Position numbers and translations under genes: made by a program | Assembly (NCBI RefSeq): GCF_051960575.1 | Contig: NZ_JBQCEE010000135.1 | Coordinates: 1 to 6,311 of the forward strand | DNA from: JBQCEE01 sp051960575 | GTDB taxonomy: Bacteria > Actinomycetota > Actinomycetes > Mycobacteriales > Jatrophihabitantaceae | DNA length: 6,311 bases | Direction: 5' to 3' | The notes under the pieces: model-generated | Databases searched by the model: none | The model's input: only the letters and a program-made list of their open reading frames with translations | Told to the model about the DNA's origin: nothing | Part shown: positions 1 through 5,580 of the stretch, piece by piece | Position numbering within the stretch: the stretch's first letter is position 1 | Layout: each line of letters opens with the position of its first letter

Positions 1-104
1 CCGCCCGCCGACGAGCCCTTGACCGCTTCCTCCACCACTACAACACTCGACGCGGCCACTCCGCCCTCGGCGGTGAACCACCCATCAGCCGGCTCGCCGC
101 CTGA
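1..104 (+). CDS. IS481-type transposase, C-terminal end only
   Basis: Only the last 33 codons lie in the window, in the frame starting at base 3, with a TGA stop at 102-104. The visible end contains HHYNTRRGHSALGG followed by PPISRL. This is the conserved tail of the integrase-core (DDE) transposases of the IS481 family, usually of the form YN-x-x-R-x-H-x-ALGG-x-x-PxxR. These enzymes bind the element ends and catalyse its cut-and-join movement. The start and the catalytic acidic residues lie upstream of the window, so it is not possible to say whether the gene is intact. The related IS3 family has a similar but usually distinguishable tail. The gene points toward fadA6 and converges with it. 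Confidence 0.8.
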   Translation, partial: ARRRALDRFLHHYNTRRGHSALGGEPPISRLAA

Positions 105-127
105 TAACAACGTCCCGGGTCACGACA
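1..127 (+). mobile_element. Right end of an IS481-family insertion sequence
   Basis: After the transposase stop, 23 bases remain before a plausible terminus at ...GTCACGACA, ending at 127. IS481-family elements typically begin with TGT and end with ACA, and the terminus ends in ACA. The next six bases are CCTAGG, which fits the NCTAGN target reported for Bordetella IS481. The left end lies outside the window, so the terminal inverted repeat cannot be confirmed. The boundary is an inference from the ACA end, the distance from the stop codon and the adjoining CTAG. Confidence 0.5.
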
Positions 128-133
128 CCTAGG
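128..133. repeat. Candidate 6-bp IS target duplication CCTAGG
   Basis: The palindrome CCTAGG follows directly on the proposed ACA terminus of the insertion sequence. IS481 of Bordetella pertussis is known to insert at and duplicate NCTAGN. If the same holds here, this is one of the two copies and the other lies at the left end, outside the window. A second CCTAGG at 153-158 is the opposite arm of a hairpin and is not the duplicate copy. Confidence 0.4.
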
Positions 134-158
134 TCCGAGTGCCTGTGCGGAACCTAGG
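128..158. terminator. Hairpin between the converging transposase and fadA6 genes
   Basis: CCTAGGTCCG (128-137) pairs with CGGAACCTAGG (148-158), giving ten base pairs with a single bulged A at 151 and a 10-nt loop. It lies 58 bases past the fadA6 stop codon and just after the insertion sequence, a suitable place for a terminator serving one or both directions. No run of T follows on either strand, so it is not a canonical intrinsic terminator, although actinobacterial hairpins often lack a U tract. It could also be the site the insertion sequence entered, since the left arm begins with the target CTAG. Confidence 0.4.
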
Positions 159-215
159 AGCGCCAGCCGCCGTGCGGTCGAACGACAGGTGACGAACGGA
201 TGAATCAGTTGGCGG

Positions 216-1403
216 CTACAACCGTTCGATGATGGTCACGTTGGCCTGGCCACCGCCCTCGCACATGGTCTGCAGGCCGTAGCGCCCACCGGTGCGCTCG
301 AGCTCGTGCAGCAGCGTGGCCATCAGCTTCGTGCCGGTCGCCCCGATCGGGTGACCGAGCGCGATCGCACCACCGTTGACGTTGGTCTTCGCGAGCACCT
401 TGTCGACGCCGGTGCCGAGGTCGGCGGCCATCTCCTTCGCCCACGCCAGCGCCACCGATGCGAAGGCCTCGTTGATCTCGACCAGGTCGATCTGGTCGAG
501 CGTCATGCCGGCGCGGGCCAGAGCGTGGCGCGTGGCCCGGATCGGCGCGGTGAGCATGTACACGGGGTCGTCGGCGCGGACGGAGATGTGGTGCACGCGG
601 GCGCGCGGTGTCAGCCCGAAGCGCTGCACGGCGGACTCGCTGGCGACGAGCACCGCGCTCGCGGCGTCCGAGATCTGGGACGAGACGGCGGCGGTGATCC
701 GGCCACCCTCGCGCAGGGTGGCGAGCGTCGCCATCTTCTCGAGCGACGTGTCGCGACGCGGGCCCTCGTCGGCGGCGAGGTCGCCGAACGGCGCCAGTTC
801 GCGGTCGAAGCGTCCCTCGTCGATCGCGGCGATCGCACGCTGGTGGCTCTGCAGCGCGAACTGTTCCATCTGCTCGCGGCTGATGTCCCAGCGCTCGGCG
901 ATGAGGTCGGCGGCGCGGAACTGCGACACCTCGTTCACCGACGGGTCGCCGTAGCGCTTCTCCCAGCCGGTCGAGCCGGTGAACGGGTCGCGGAAGCCGA
1001 ACTGCTCGGCCACCATCATCGCCGAGGCGATCGGGATCATCGACATGTTCTGCACGCCGCCGGCGACGACGAGGTCGGCGGTGCCGCTCATGACGGCCTG
1101 CGCGGCGAAGTGCACGGCCTGCTGCGACGAGCCGCACTGGCGGTCGACGGTGACACCGGGCACCTCCTCGGAGTAGCCGGTGGCGAGCCAGCAGGTGCGG
1201 GCGATGTCGCCGGCCTGCGGGCCGATGGTGTCGATGCAGCCGAAGATCACGTCGTCGACGGCGTCGGGGTCGGCACCGGGGTTGCGCTCGAACAGCGCGG
1301 TGATCGCGTGTGCACCGAGATCGGCGGGGTGCACCTGCGACAGCGCGCCGCGGCGGCGTCCGGTCGGGGTGCGGACGGCGTCGACGAGGTAGGCCTCAGC
1401 CAC
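216..1403 (-). CDS. fadA6: Acetyl-CoA acetyltransferase FadA6 (thiolase), HIP pathway
   Basis: This is a 395-residue thiolase, full length for the family. In the established HIP pathway FadA6 performs a late step in the cytoplasm: CoA-dependent cleavage of the ring-opened 3-ketoacyl-CoA, releasing acetyl-CoA. The nucleophilic cysteine is Cys90 in DRQCGSSQQ. The other family motifs are NEAF at 311-314, GHP with His351, and the C-terminal CEGGG with the second catalytic cysteine, Cys381. The end CEGGGQANVTIIERL closely resembles M. tuberculosis FadA6. The GTG start at 1403-1401 was chosen because AAGGGA stands 7 nt upstream and the protein then begins MAEAYLVDAVRTPTG, as thiolases do. The open frame extends 42 codons further upstream, but only as the reverse-frame shadow of kstR2. 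GTGGCTGA overlaps the kstR2 stop by 8 nt, so translation is probably coupled. It is the last gene of the leftward operon. Confidence 0.93.
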   Translation of the reverse strand: MAEAYLVDAVRTPTGRRRGALSQVHPADLGAHAITALFERNPGADPDAVDDVIFGCIDTIGPQAGDIARTCWLATGYSEEVPGVTVDRQCGSSQQAVHFAAQAVMSGTADLVVAGGVQNMSMIPIASAMMVAEQFGFRDPFTGSTGWEKRYGDPSVNEVSQFRAADLIAERWDISREQMEQFALQSHQRAIAAIDEGRFDRELAPFGDLAADEGPRRDTSLEKMATLATLREGGRITAAVSSQISDAASAVLVASESAVQRFGLTPRARVHHISVRADDPVYMLTAPIRATRHALARAGMTLDQIDLVEINEAFASVALAWAKEMAADLGTGVDKVLAKTNVNGGAIALGHPIGATGTKLMATLLHELERTGGRYGLQTMCEGGGQANVTIIERL

Positions 1404-2025
1404 GGGTCGATCCCTTCGTGTGGTCGGTGGGGCGACGGCCGGTCGTGATGCCGTCGAGGACGATGGCGAGGTACTGGTCGGCGATGTCGCTGATCGCGAG
1501 CTTGCCGCCCGGGCGGTACCACCCGACACCGACCCAGACGGTGTCGCGGAAGAAGCGGTAGGCGAGGTCGACGTCGAGGTCGTCGCGGAACGTGCCGTCG
1601 TCGACCCCCGCCTGCAGCACGTCGTGCCAGAGCGTGCGGAACTCGACGAGCCGCTCGGTGATGTAGGCGAAGTTCGGTGAGTCGGCGAGGTGCCGCGCCT
1701 CGGCCTGGTAGATGGCGACGGCGCTGTGGTGTGCGTCCAGGGCCTCGAAGCTGGCCCGCACGATCGCCTCGAAGGTGGCGCGCGGGTCGAGGTCGCGGTC
1801 GACGATCTCGCGGTAGGTGCCGAACAGCGCGTCGAGGAACTCGCGCAGGATCTCGTCGACCATCGACTCCTTCGAGTCGAAGTGGTGGTAGAGGCTGCCG
1901 CTCAGGATGCCGGCGGCGTCGGCGATGTCGCGGACGGTCGTGGCCTTGAGCCCGCGCTCGGCGAAGAGCTCGGCCGCGATGGTGAGCAGCTCGGTGCGCC
2001 GGTCGACGCTCGCGGACGCGCTCAT
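1396..2025 (-). CDS. kstR2: TetR-family repressor KstR2 of the HIP regulon
   Basis: This is a 209-residue TetR-type regulator. The N-terminal helix-turn-helix covers about residues 27-50 (TTVRDIADAAGILSGSLYHHF), which is nearly the same as in mycobacterial KstR2. The C-terminal ligand domain keeps the KstR2 signature DLDVDLAYRFFRDT-W and WYRPGG at 169-174. Arg160 and Trp164 appear to correspond to the Arg162/Trp166 pair reported to matter for acyl-CoA binding in KstR2. KstR2 represses the genes for steroid C/D-ring breakdown and is released by HIP-CoA. The ATG at 2025-2023 overlaps the ipdF stop as ATGA. No good Shine-Dalgarno sequence precedes it, so it probably depends on translation of ipdF. 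Lying inside the operon it controls, it should be autoregulated. M. tuberculosis has PPE64 between kstR2 and ipdF; here nothing intervenes. Confidence 0.93.
   Translation of the reverse strand: MSASASVDRRTELLTIAAELFAERGLKATTVRDIADAAGILSGSLYHHFDSKESMVDEILREFLDALFGTYREIVDRDLDPRATFEAIVRASFEALDAHHSAVAIYQAEARHLADSPNFAYITERLVEFRTLWHDVLQAGVDDGTFRDDLDVDLAYRFFRDTVWVGVGWYRPGGKLAISDIADQYLAIVLDGITTGRRPTDHTKGSTRG
1411..1416 (-). promoter_or_regulatory. Ribosome binding site that fixes the fadA6 GTG start
   Basis: On the minus strand AAGGGA lies 7 nt upstream of the GTG at 1403-1401, inside the last codons of kstR2. It decides between this start and the longer upstream frame. Confidence 0.6.
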
Positions 2026-2801
2026 GGATGTTGCGAGCTGACGGAGACGACCTCACCGGTGAGGTAGGACGAGTAGTCGCTGGCCAGGAACACCATGACG
2101 TTGGCGACCTCCCACGGTTCGGCATAGCGGCCGAAGGCCTCGCGCTGCGTCAGTTCGGCGAGCAGTTCGTCGCTGGTGACCTTCACCAGATGAGGATGCA
2201 TGGCCAGGCTCGGCGACACCGCGTTGACGCGCACGCCGTGCGGCGCCGCGTCCATCGCGGCGCAGCGGGTGAGCGCCATGACGCCGGCCTTCGCGGCGGC
2301 GTAGTGGGCCTGCCCCTCCTGCGCGCGCCAGCCGATGACGGACGCGTTGTTGACGATCACTCCCCCATGCCCCTGCTCGACGAAGCGCTGCAGCGCCGCC
2401 CGGGTGCACCGCATGGTGCCGGTGAGGGTCACGTCGAGCACGCGGAACCACTGCTCGTCGGTCATCTCGAGCAGGGACGCAGTGCCGCCGAGGCCTGCGT
2501 TGTTGATGAGCACGTCGAGGCGCCCGAACGTGTCGGCCGCGGCGCTCAACAGCTGTTGCACGTCGTCCTCGACGGTCACGTCGCAGCGCACGGCGGCGAC
2601 CCGCCCGTCGTGCTCGGCCTGCAAGGCGTCGAGCGTCTCGCCGAGCCGGCGTTCGTGGTGGTCGCTGATGACGACCTGCGCGCCCTCCTCGAGACAGCGG
2701 CGGGCGGTGGCCTGGCCGATGCCCGCGCCGGCGGCGGCGGTGACCACGACGACCTTGTCGGTGAGCAGCCCGTGGCCGGGCACGTACGGCGGTGCGGTCA
2801 T
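2022..2801 (-). CDS. ipdF: SDR-type hydroxyacyl-CoA dehydrogenase IpdF
   Basis: This is a 259-residue classical short-chain dehydrogenase/reductase. The Rossmann glycine motif is TAAAGAGIG at 21-29, one residue longer than the usual TGxxxGIG, as I recall for the Rv3559c group. Asp47 ends the second strand, suggesting NAD rather than NADP. NNAG is at 100-103. The catalytic residues are Ser154, Tyr167 and Lys171, with the standard 13- and 4-residue spacing. The C terminus SSYLTGEVVSVSSQHP resembles M. tuberculosis Rv3559c. IpdF is assigned to oxidation of the hydroxyl group on the HIP-CoA-derived ring intermediate, upstream of the IpdC, EchA20 and IpdAB ring-opening steps, whose genes are not in this window. 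The ATG at 2801-2799 has GGGAGG 7 nt upstream. The gene overlaps fadE30 and kstR2 by 4 nt each. Confidence 0.92.
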   Translation of the reverse strand: MTAPPYVPGHGLLTDKVVVVTAAAGAGIGQATARRCLEEGAQVVISDHHERRLGETLDALQAEHDGRVAAVRCDVTVEDDVQQLLSAAADTFGRLDVLINNAGLGGTASLLEMTDEQWFRVLDVTLTGTMRCTRAALQRFVEQGHGGVIVNNASVIGWRAQEGQAHYAAAKAGVMALTRCAAMDAAPHGVRVNAVSPSLAMHPHLVKVTSDELLAELTQREAFGRYAEPWEVANVMVFLASDYSSYLTGEVVSVSSQHP

Positions 2802-3985
2802 GCGCGGGCCTCCCGCGGCAGGCCCAGGACGCGTTCGGCGATGATGTTGCGCTGCACCTCGTTCGAGCCGCCGTAGATGGTGTCGGCCCGGCTGAACAGG
2901 AACAGCCGCTGCCACTCGTCCAGGTCGTCGTCGCGCACGACCATGCCGGCCGCGCCGACGACGTCCATCGCGAGCTCTCCGAGCCGCTGGTGCCAGGTGG
3001 CCCAGAGCAGCTTGGCCACGGACGCCTCGCCGCCCTGGACGCCCGTCGAGTGCAGCGTCCGCTCGGCCTGGGTGCGGATGACCTCGAGCCCGAGCCAGGC
3101 ACGGGTGATGCGGTCGCGGATCGCGGGGTCGTCGACGGCACCGGTGCGACGGGCCAGGGCGATCACGCCGTCCAGCTCGCGGCGGAAGCCGACCTGCTGG
3201 CCGAGCGTGGCGACGCCCCGCTCGAGGCCGAGCGTGCCCATCGCGACCCGCCAGCCGTCGCCGGGCTCGCCGACGACGAGGTCGGCGGCGGTGCGGGCGT
3301 CGTCGAAGAAGACCTCGTTGAACTCGGCGGTGCCGGTGATCTGGACGATCGGGCGCACCGTGACGCCGGGCTGCTGCATCGGCACCAGCAGGTATGACAG
3401 GCCCTGGTGGCGCTTCGAACCGGGCTCGCTGCGGGCGAGCACGAAGCACCAGTCGGCGAGATGGGCCATCGACGTCCAGACCTTCTGCCCGGTCACCGAC
3501 CATTCGCCGTCCACGAGTCGCCCGGTGGTCGTGACCCCGGCGAGGTCGCTGCCCGCACCGGGCTCGCTGTACCCCTGGCACCACAGCTCGTCGACGGCGA
3601 TCATCGGCGGCAGGAAGCGCTGCTGCTGCTCGGGCGTGCCGAACGCGATGAGCGTCGGCCCGATGAGTTCCTCGCCGAAGTGGTTCACCTTGTGCGGCGC
3701 GTCGGCGCGCGCGTACTCCTCGTGGAAGATCACCTGCTGGCTGATCGTCGCGCCGCGCCCGCCGTGCTCGACCGGCCAGCCCAAGCACGTCCAGCCGGCG
3801 CGGGCGAGGTGCCGGTTCCACTCGCGCCGCTCGTCCCAGGCCTCGTGCTCGCGTCCCGGTCCCCCGACGCCGCGCAGCTCCTTGAACCCGTCGGCCAGAG
3901 CGCTCTCGAGCCAGTCGCGGGCAAGGGCGCGGAACTGGTCGTCGGTGAGTCCGTCCCAGGTCACCCAGCGCTGGTCGGTCGGCAT
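2798..3985 (-). CDS. fadE30: Acyl-CoA dehydrogenase FadE30, HIP pathway
   Basis: This is a 395-residue flavin-dependent acyl-CoA dehydrogenase, normal length for the family. It introduces a double bond into the HIP-CoA-derived thioester side chain. An N-terminal helical domain is followed by the flavin/substrate motif CQGYSEPGAGSDLAG (136-150), the beta-domain motif TGQKVWTS (165-172), and the C-terminal ADTIYGGSNEVQRNIIAERV (367-386). The residue matching the MCAD catalytic Glu376 is Gly372. Glu255, in GLERG, sits where isovaleryl-CoA dehydrogenase carries its base, so it is the likely replacement. Long stretches such as QITGTAEFNEVFFDDART match what I recall of Rv3560c. It is the first gene of the leftward operon. 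No Shine-Dalgarno sequence precedes the ATG, so the mRNA may be leaderless. A GTG seven codons downstream (Val8) is an alternative start and would fit the shorter mycobacterial N terminus. Confidence 0.93.
   Translation of the reverse strand: MPTDQRWVTWDGLTDDQFRALARDWLESALADGFKELRGVGGPGREHEAWDERREWNRHLARAGWTCLGWPVEHGGRGATISQQVIFHEEYARADAPHKVNHFGEELIGPTLIAFGTPEQQQRFLPPMIAVDELWCQGYSEPGAGSDLAGVTTTGRLVDGEWSVTGQKVWTSMAHLADWCFVLARSEPGSKRHQGLSYLLVPMQQPGVTVRPIVQITGTAEFNEVFFDDARTAADLVVGEPGDGWRVAMGTLGLERGVATLGQQVGFRRELDGVIALARRTGAVDDPAIRDRITRAWLGLEVIRTQAERTLHSTGVQGGEASVAKLLWATWHQRLGELAMDVVGAAGMVVRDDDLDEWQRLFLFSRADTIYGGSNEVQRNIIAERVLGLPREARA
2809..2814 (-). promoter_or_regulatory. Ribosome binding site of ipdF
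   Basis: GGGAGG on the minus strand lies 7 nt before the ipdF ATG, within the final codons of fadE30. It is a strong site for an internal operon gene and supports this start codon. Confidence 0.65.
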
Positions 3986-3988
3986 GGC

Positions 3989-4004
3989 GGTAGGTTACCC
4001 TACC
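3989..4004. repeat. Inverted repeat GGTAGG-ttac-CCTACC beside the operator
   Basis: Two perfect 6-bp arms (3989-3994 and 3999-4004) surround TTAC. The right arm overlaps the first three bases of the KstR2 box, and both candidate -10 hexamers fall inside the repeat. It may simply reflect two facing -10 elements, or it may be a second protein site. It starts 4 nt from the fadE30 start codon. Confidence 0.4.
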
Positions 4005-4015
4005 AAGCACTTGCT
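4002..4015. promoter_or_regulatory. KstR2 operator
   Basis: ACCAAGCACTTGCT matches every fixed position of the published KstR2 motif AnCAAGnnCTTGnT. It sits between divergent fadE30 and fadD3, the same place as in M. tuberculosis, and kstR2 itself is two genes downstream in the leftward operon. The half sites CAAG (4004-4007) and CTTG (4010-4013) are perfect inverted copies. Binding here would repress both transcripts, and HIP-CoA would relieve it. Confidence 0.9.
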
Positions 4016-4039
4016 CGGTACGTCGGCGGATGGGTCAGC

Positions 4040-4045
4040 GGGAGG
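4040..4045 (+). promoter_or_regulatory. Ribosome binding site that fixes the fadD3 start
   Basis: GGGAGG lies 5 nt before the ATG at 4051. An in-frame ATG at 4030 is seven codons upstream but has no such site, and its extra residues MGQREAA do not look like the start of FadD3. The start at 4051 is therefore preferred. Confidence 0.65.
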
Positions 4046-4050
4046 CGGCG

Positions 4051-5580
4051 ATGGACGCGACGATCCCCGCCGCCCTCGACCGCGCAGCCGACGGCTTCAC
4101 CGGTGAGGCGCTGGTCGACGGTGAGGTGCGGCTGACCTGGCCACAGCTGCGGGCCGCGGTGCTGGACCTCGCGCGGTACTACGTCGCGCGTGGCGTGCGT
4201 CCGGGCGATCGTGTCGCGGTGTGGGCGCCGAACACGCACCACTGGGTCGTCGCCGCGCTCGGGGTGCACTGGGCGGGCGCGACCCTCGTGCCGGTCAACA
4301 CCCGCTACACCGGTCACGAGGCCCACGACATCCTGGTGCGGACGCGAGCGGTGGCGCTCGTCGTCTGCGGACCGTTCCTCGGCACCGACCGGCTGGCGCA
4401 GCTGTGTGCGGCGGGCGCGACGCCCGACCTGCGCGCGGTGCTGCGCATCCCGACCGACGACTCCCCCGCGCCCGACCGTGTCGACGACTGGACCGACGTC
4501 GCCGCCATCGGCGCGGATGTACCGGTCGAGGAGGTCGCGGCGCGCGCCGCGGCGGTGCGGGCCGACGACGTCAGCGACATCCTGTTCACCTCGGGGACGA
4601 CCGGGCGCAGCAAGGGTGTGCTCAGCGCACACCGGCAGGTGCTGGCGGTCGCCGCCGCCTGGGCCGAGTGCGGCGAGGTCACCGACCGCGACCGTTACCT
4701 GGTCATCAACCCGTTCTTCCACAGCTTCGGCTACAAGGCCGGCATCGTGGTGTGTCTGCTGACCGGCGCGACGATCGTGCCGCAGGCGGTGTACGACGTG
4801 CCCGAGGCGATGCGGCTGATCGCGGCCGAGCGGGTCAGCGTGCTACCGGGAGCGCCGACGATCTTCCAGACGATCCTCGACTCACCCGAGCGCGAGAAGT
4901 TCGACCTGTCGTCGCTGCGGCTCGCGGTCACGGGCGCGGCGGTCGTGCCGGTGGCGCTGGTCGAGCGGATGCAACAGGAGTTGAGTCTCGACCTCGTCCT
5001 CACCGCGTTCGGCATGACCGAAGCAGTCGTCGTGACGATGTGCCGCCGCGACGATCCCGCCGGGACGGTCGCGCGCACGTGCGGGCGTGCGGTGGCGGGG
5101 TGCGAGATCCGCATCGGCGAGCAGGATGAGCTGCTGGTGCGCGGCCCGAACGTCATGCTCGGCTACCTCGACGACGCGGAGGCGACCGCAGTTGCGATCG
5201 ATGCCGACGGCTGGCTGCACACGGGTGACGTCGGCGTCATCGACGCCACGGGACACCTGCGCATCACCGACCGGCTCAAGGACATGTACATCAGCGGCGG
5301 CTTCAACGTGTACCCCGCGGAGGTCGAGCAGACGCTGGCCCGCCTCGACGGGGTCGCTGACGCCGCGGTGATCGGTGTCCCGGACGCGCGTCTCGGCGAG
5401 GTCGGGCTCGCGCTGGTCGTGCGGCGGGACGAGACCGTCGACGAGCACGCGGTCATTGCGTTCTGCCGCGAACGCCTCGCCAACTTCAAGGTGCCGCGGC
5501 AGGTGCGCTTCGTCGACACCCTGCCGCGCAACCTCGCCGGCAAGCTGCTCAAGACCGACCTGCGGAGGGTGTACGGATGA
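4051..5580 (+). CDS. fadD3: HIP--CoA ligase FadD3
   Basis: This is a 509-residue ATP-dependent acyl-CoA synthetase of the ANL (adenylate-forming) superfamily. FadD3 joins CoA to the propionate side chain of HIP, the indanedione left after loss of steroid rings A and B. The product also serves as the KstR2 inducer. The visible motifs are the P-loop TSGTTGRSK at 180-188, the A5 motif AFGMTE at 319-324, GWLHTGD at 387-393, the hinge region DRLKDMYISGG at 407-417, and the C-terminal catalytic Lys498 in LPRNLAGKLLK. The stretches VSDILFTSGTTGRSKGVL and NPFFHSFGYKAGI are near-identical to what I recall of M. tuberculosis FadD3. It is the first gene of the rightward operon, divergent from fadE30 across the KstR2 operator. 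Its stop overlaps the next start as ATGA. Confidence 0.93.
   Translation: MDATIPAALDRAADGFTGEALVDGEVRLTWPQLRAAVLDLARYYVARGVRPGDRVAVWAPNTHHWVVAALGVHWAGATLVPVNTRYTGHEAHDILVRTRAVALVVCGPFLGTDRLAQLCAAGATPDLRAVLRIPTDDSPAPDRVDDWTDVAAIGADVPVEEVAARAAAVRADDVSDILFTSGTTGRSKGVLSAHRQVLAVAAAWAECGEVTDRDRYLVINPFFHSFGYKAGIVVCLLTGATIVPQAVYDVPEAMRLIAAERVSVLPGAPTIFQTILDSPEREKFDLSSLRLAVTGAAVVPVALVERMQQELSLDLVLTAFGMTEAVVVTMCRRDDPAGTVARTCGRAVAGCEIRIGEQDELLVRGPNVMLGYLDDAEATAVAIDADGWLHTGDVGVIDATGHLRITDRLKDMYISGGFNVYPAEVEQTLARLDGVADAAVIGVPDARLGEVGLALVVRRDETVDEHAVIAFCRERLANFKVPRQVRFVDTLPRNLAGKLLKTDLRRVYG
5564..5569 (+). promoter_or_regulatory. Ribosome binding site of the crotonase gene
   Basis: GGAGGG at the end of fadD3 lies 7 nt before the ATG at 5577, supporting both the start codon and translation coupled to fadD3. 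Confidence 0.65.

Larger units (their letters stand above)
3986..4050. promoter_or_regulatory. Divergent promoter region of fadE30 and fadD3
   Basis: The 65 bases between the divergent start codons must hold both promoters unless these lie inside the genes. Leftward, TAGGGT (4002-3997 on the minus strand) fits the actinobacterial -10 pattern TANNNT and would start RNA about 5 nt before the fadE30 ATG. Rightward, TACCCT (3996-4001) fits the same pattern and would leave a leader of about 40 nt before fadD3. No convincing -35 hexamer is seen for either, so the exact elements are uncertain. Both candidates touch or overlap the KstR2 box, which would allow one dimer pair to block both directions. 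Confidence 0.5.

Noticed and set aside
153..158. Second CCTAGG considered as the other copy of the target duplication
   Set aside because: Only 19 bases separate it from the first copy and no insertion-sequence material lies between them. It pairs with the first copy as a hairpin arm.
306..1448. Long plus-strand open frame (380 residues) opposite fadA6
   Set aside because: It is antisense to an intact thiolase with all its motifs. The product is arginine-, glycine- and valine-rich, with no recognisable domain. Such frames are common in high-GC DNA, where stop codons are rare.
1404..1529. 42-codon N-terminal extension of FadA6
   Set aside because: It overlaps the kstR2 coding sequence in another frame and is Ser/Thr/Ala-rich, unlike any thiolase N terminus. 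The GTG at 1403 has a good ribosome site and starts the protein where thiolases start.
2022..4010. Minus-strand frame of 662 residues, seemingly a fusion ending in IpdF
   Set aside because: The part upstream of 2801 is arginine-rich out-of-frame translation of fadE30. A proper ATG with a ribosome site opens ipdF at 2801, so there is no real fusion.
4030..4050. Upstream ATG of fadD3
   Set aside because: No ribosome site precedes it, whereas GGGAGG stands 5 nt before the ATG at 4051. It remains possible only if the transcript is leaderless from near 4030.
2877..4106. Plus-strand open frame of 409 residues opposite fadE30 that runs past the promoter region into fadD3
   Set aside because: It has low-complexity Ser/Arg/Pro composition and no motif, and it crosses the operator and the divergent promoters. 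It is a mirror of fadE30 codon usage.
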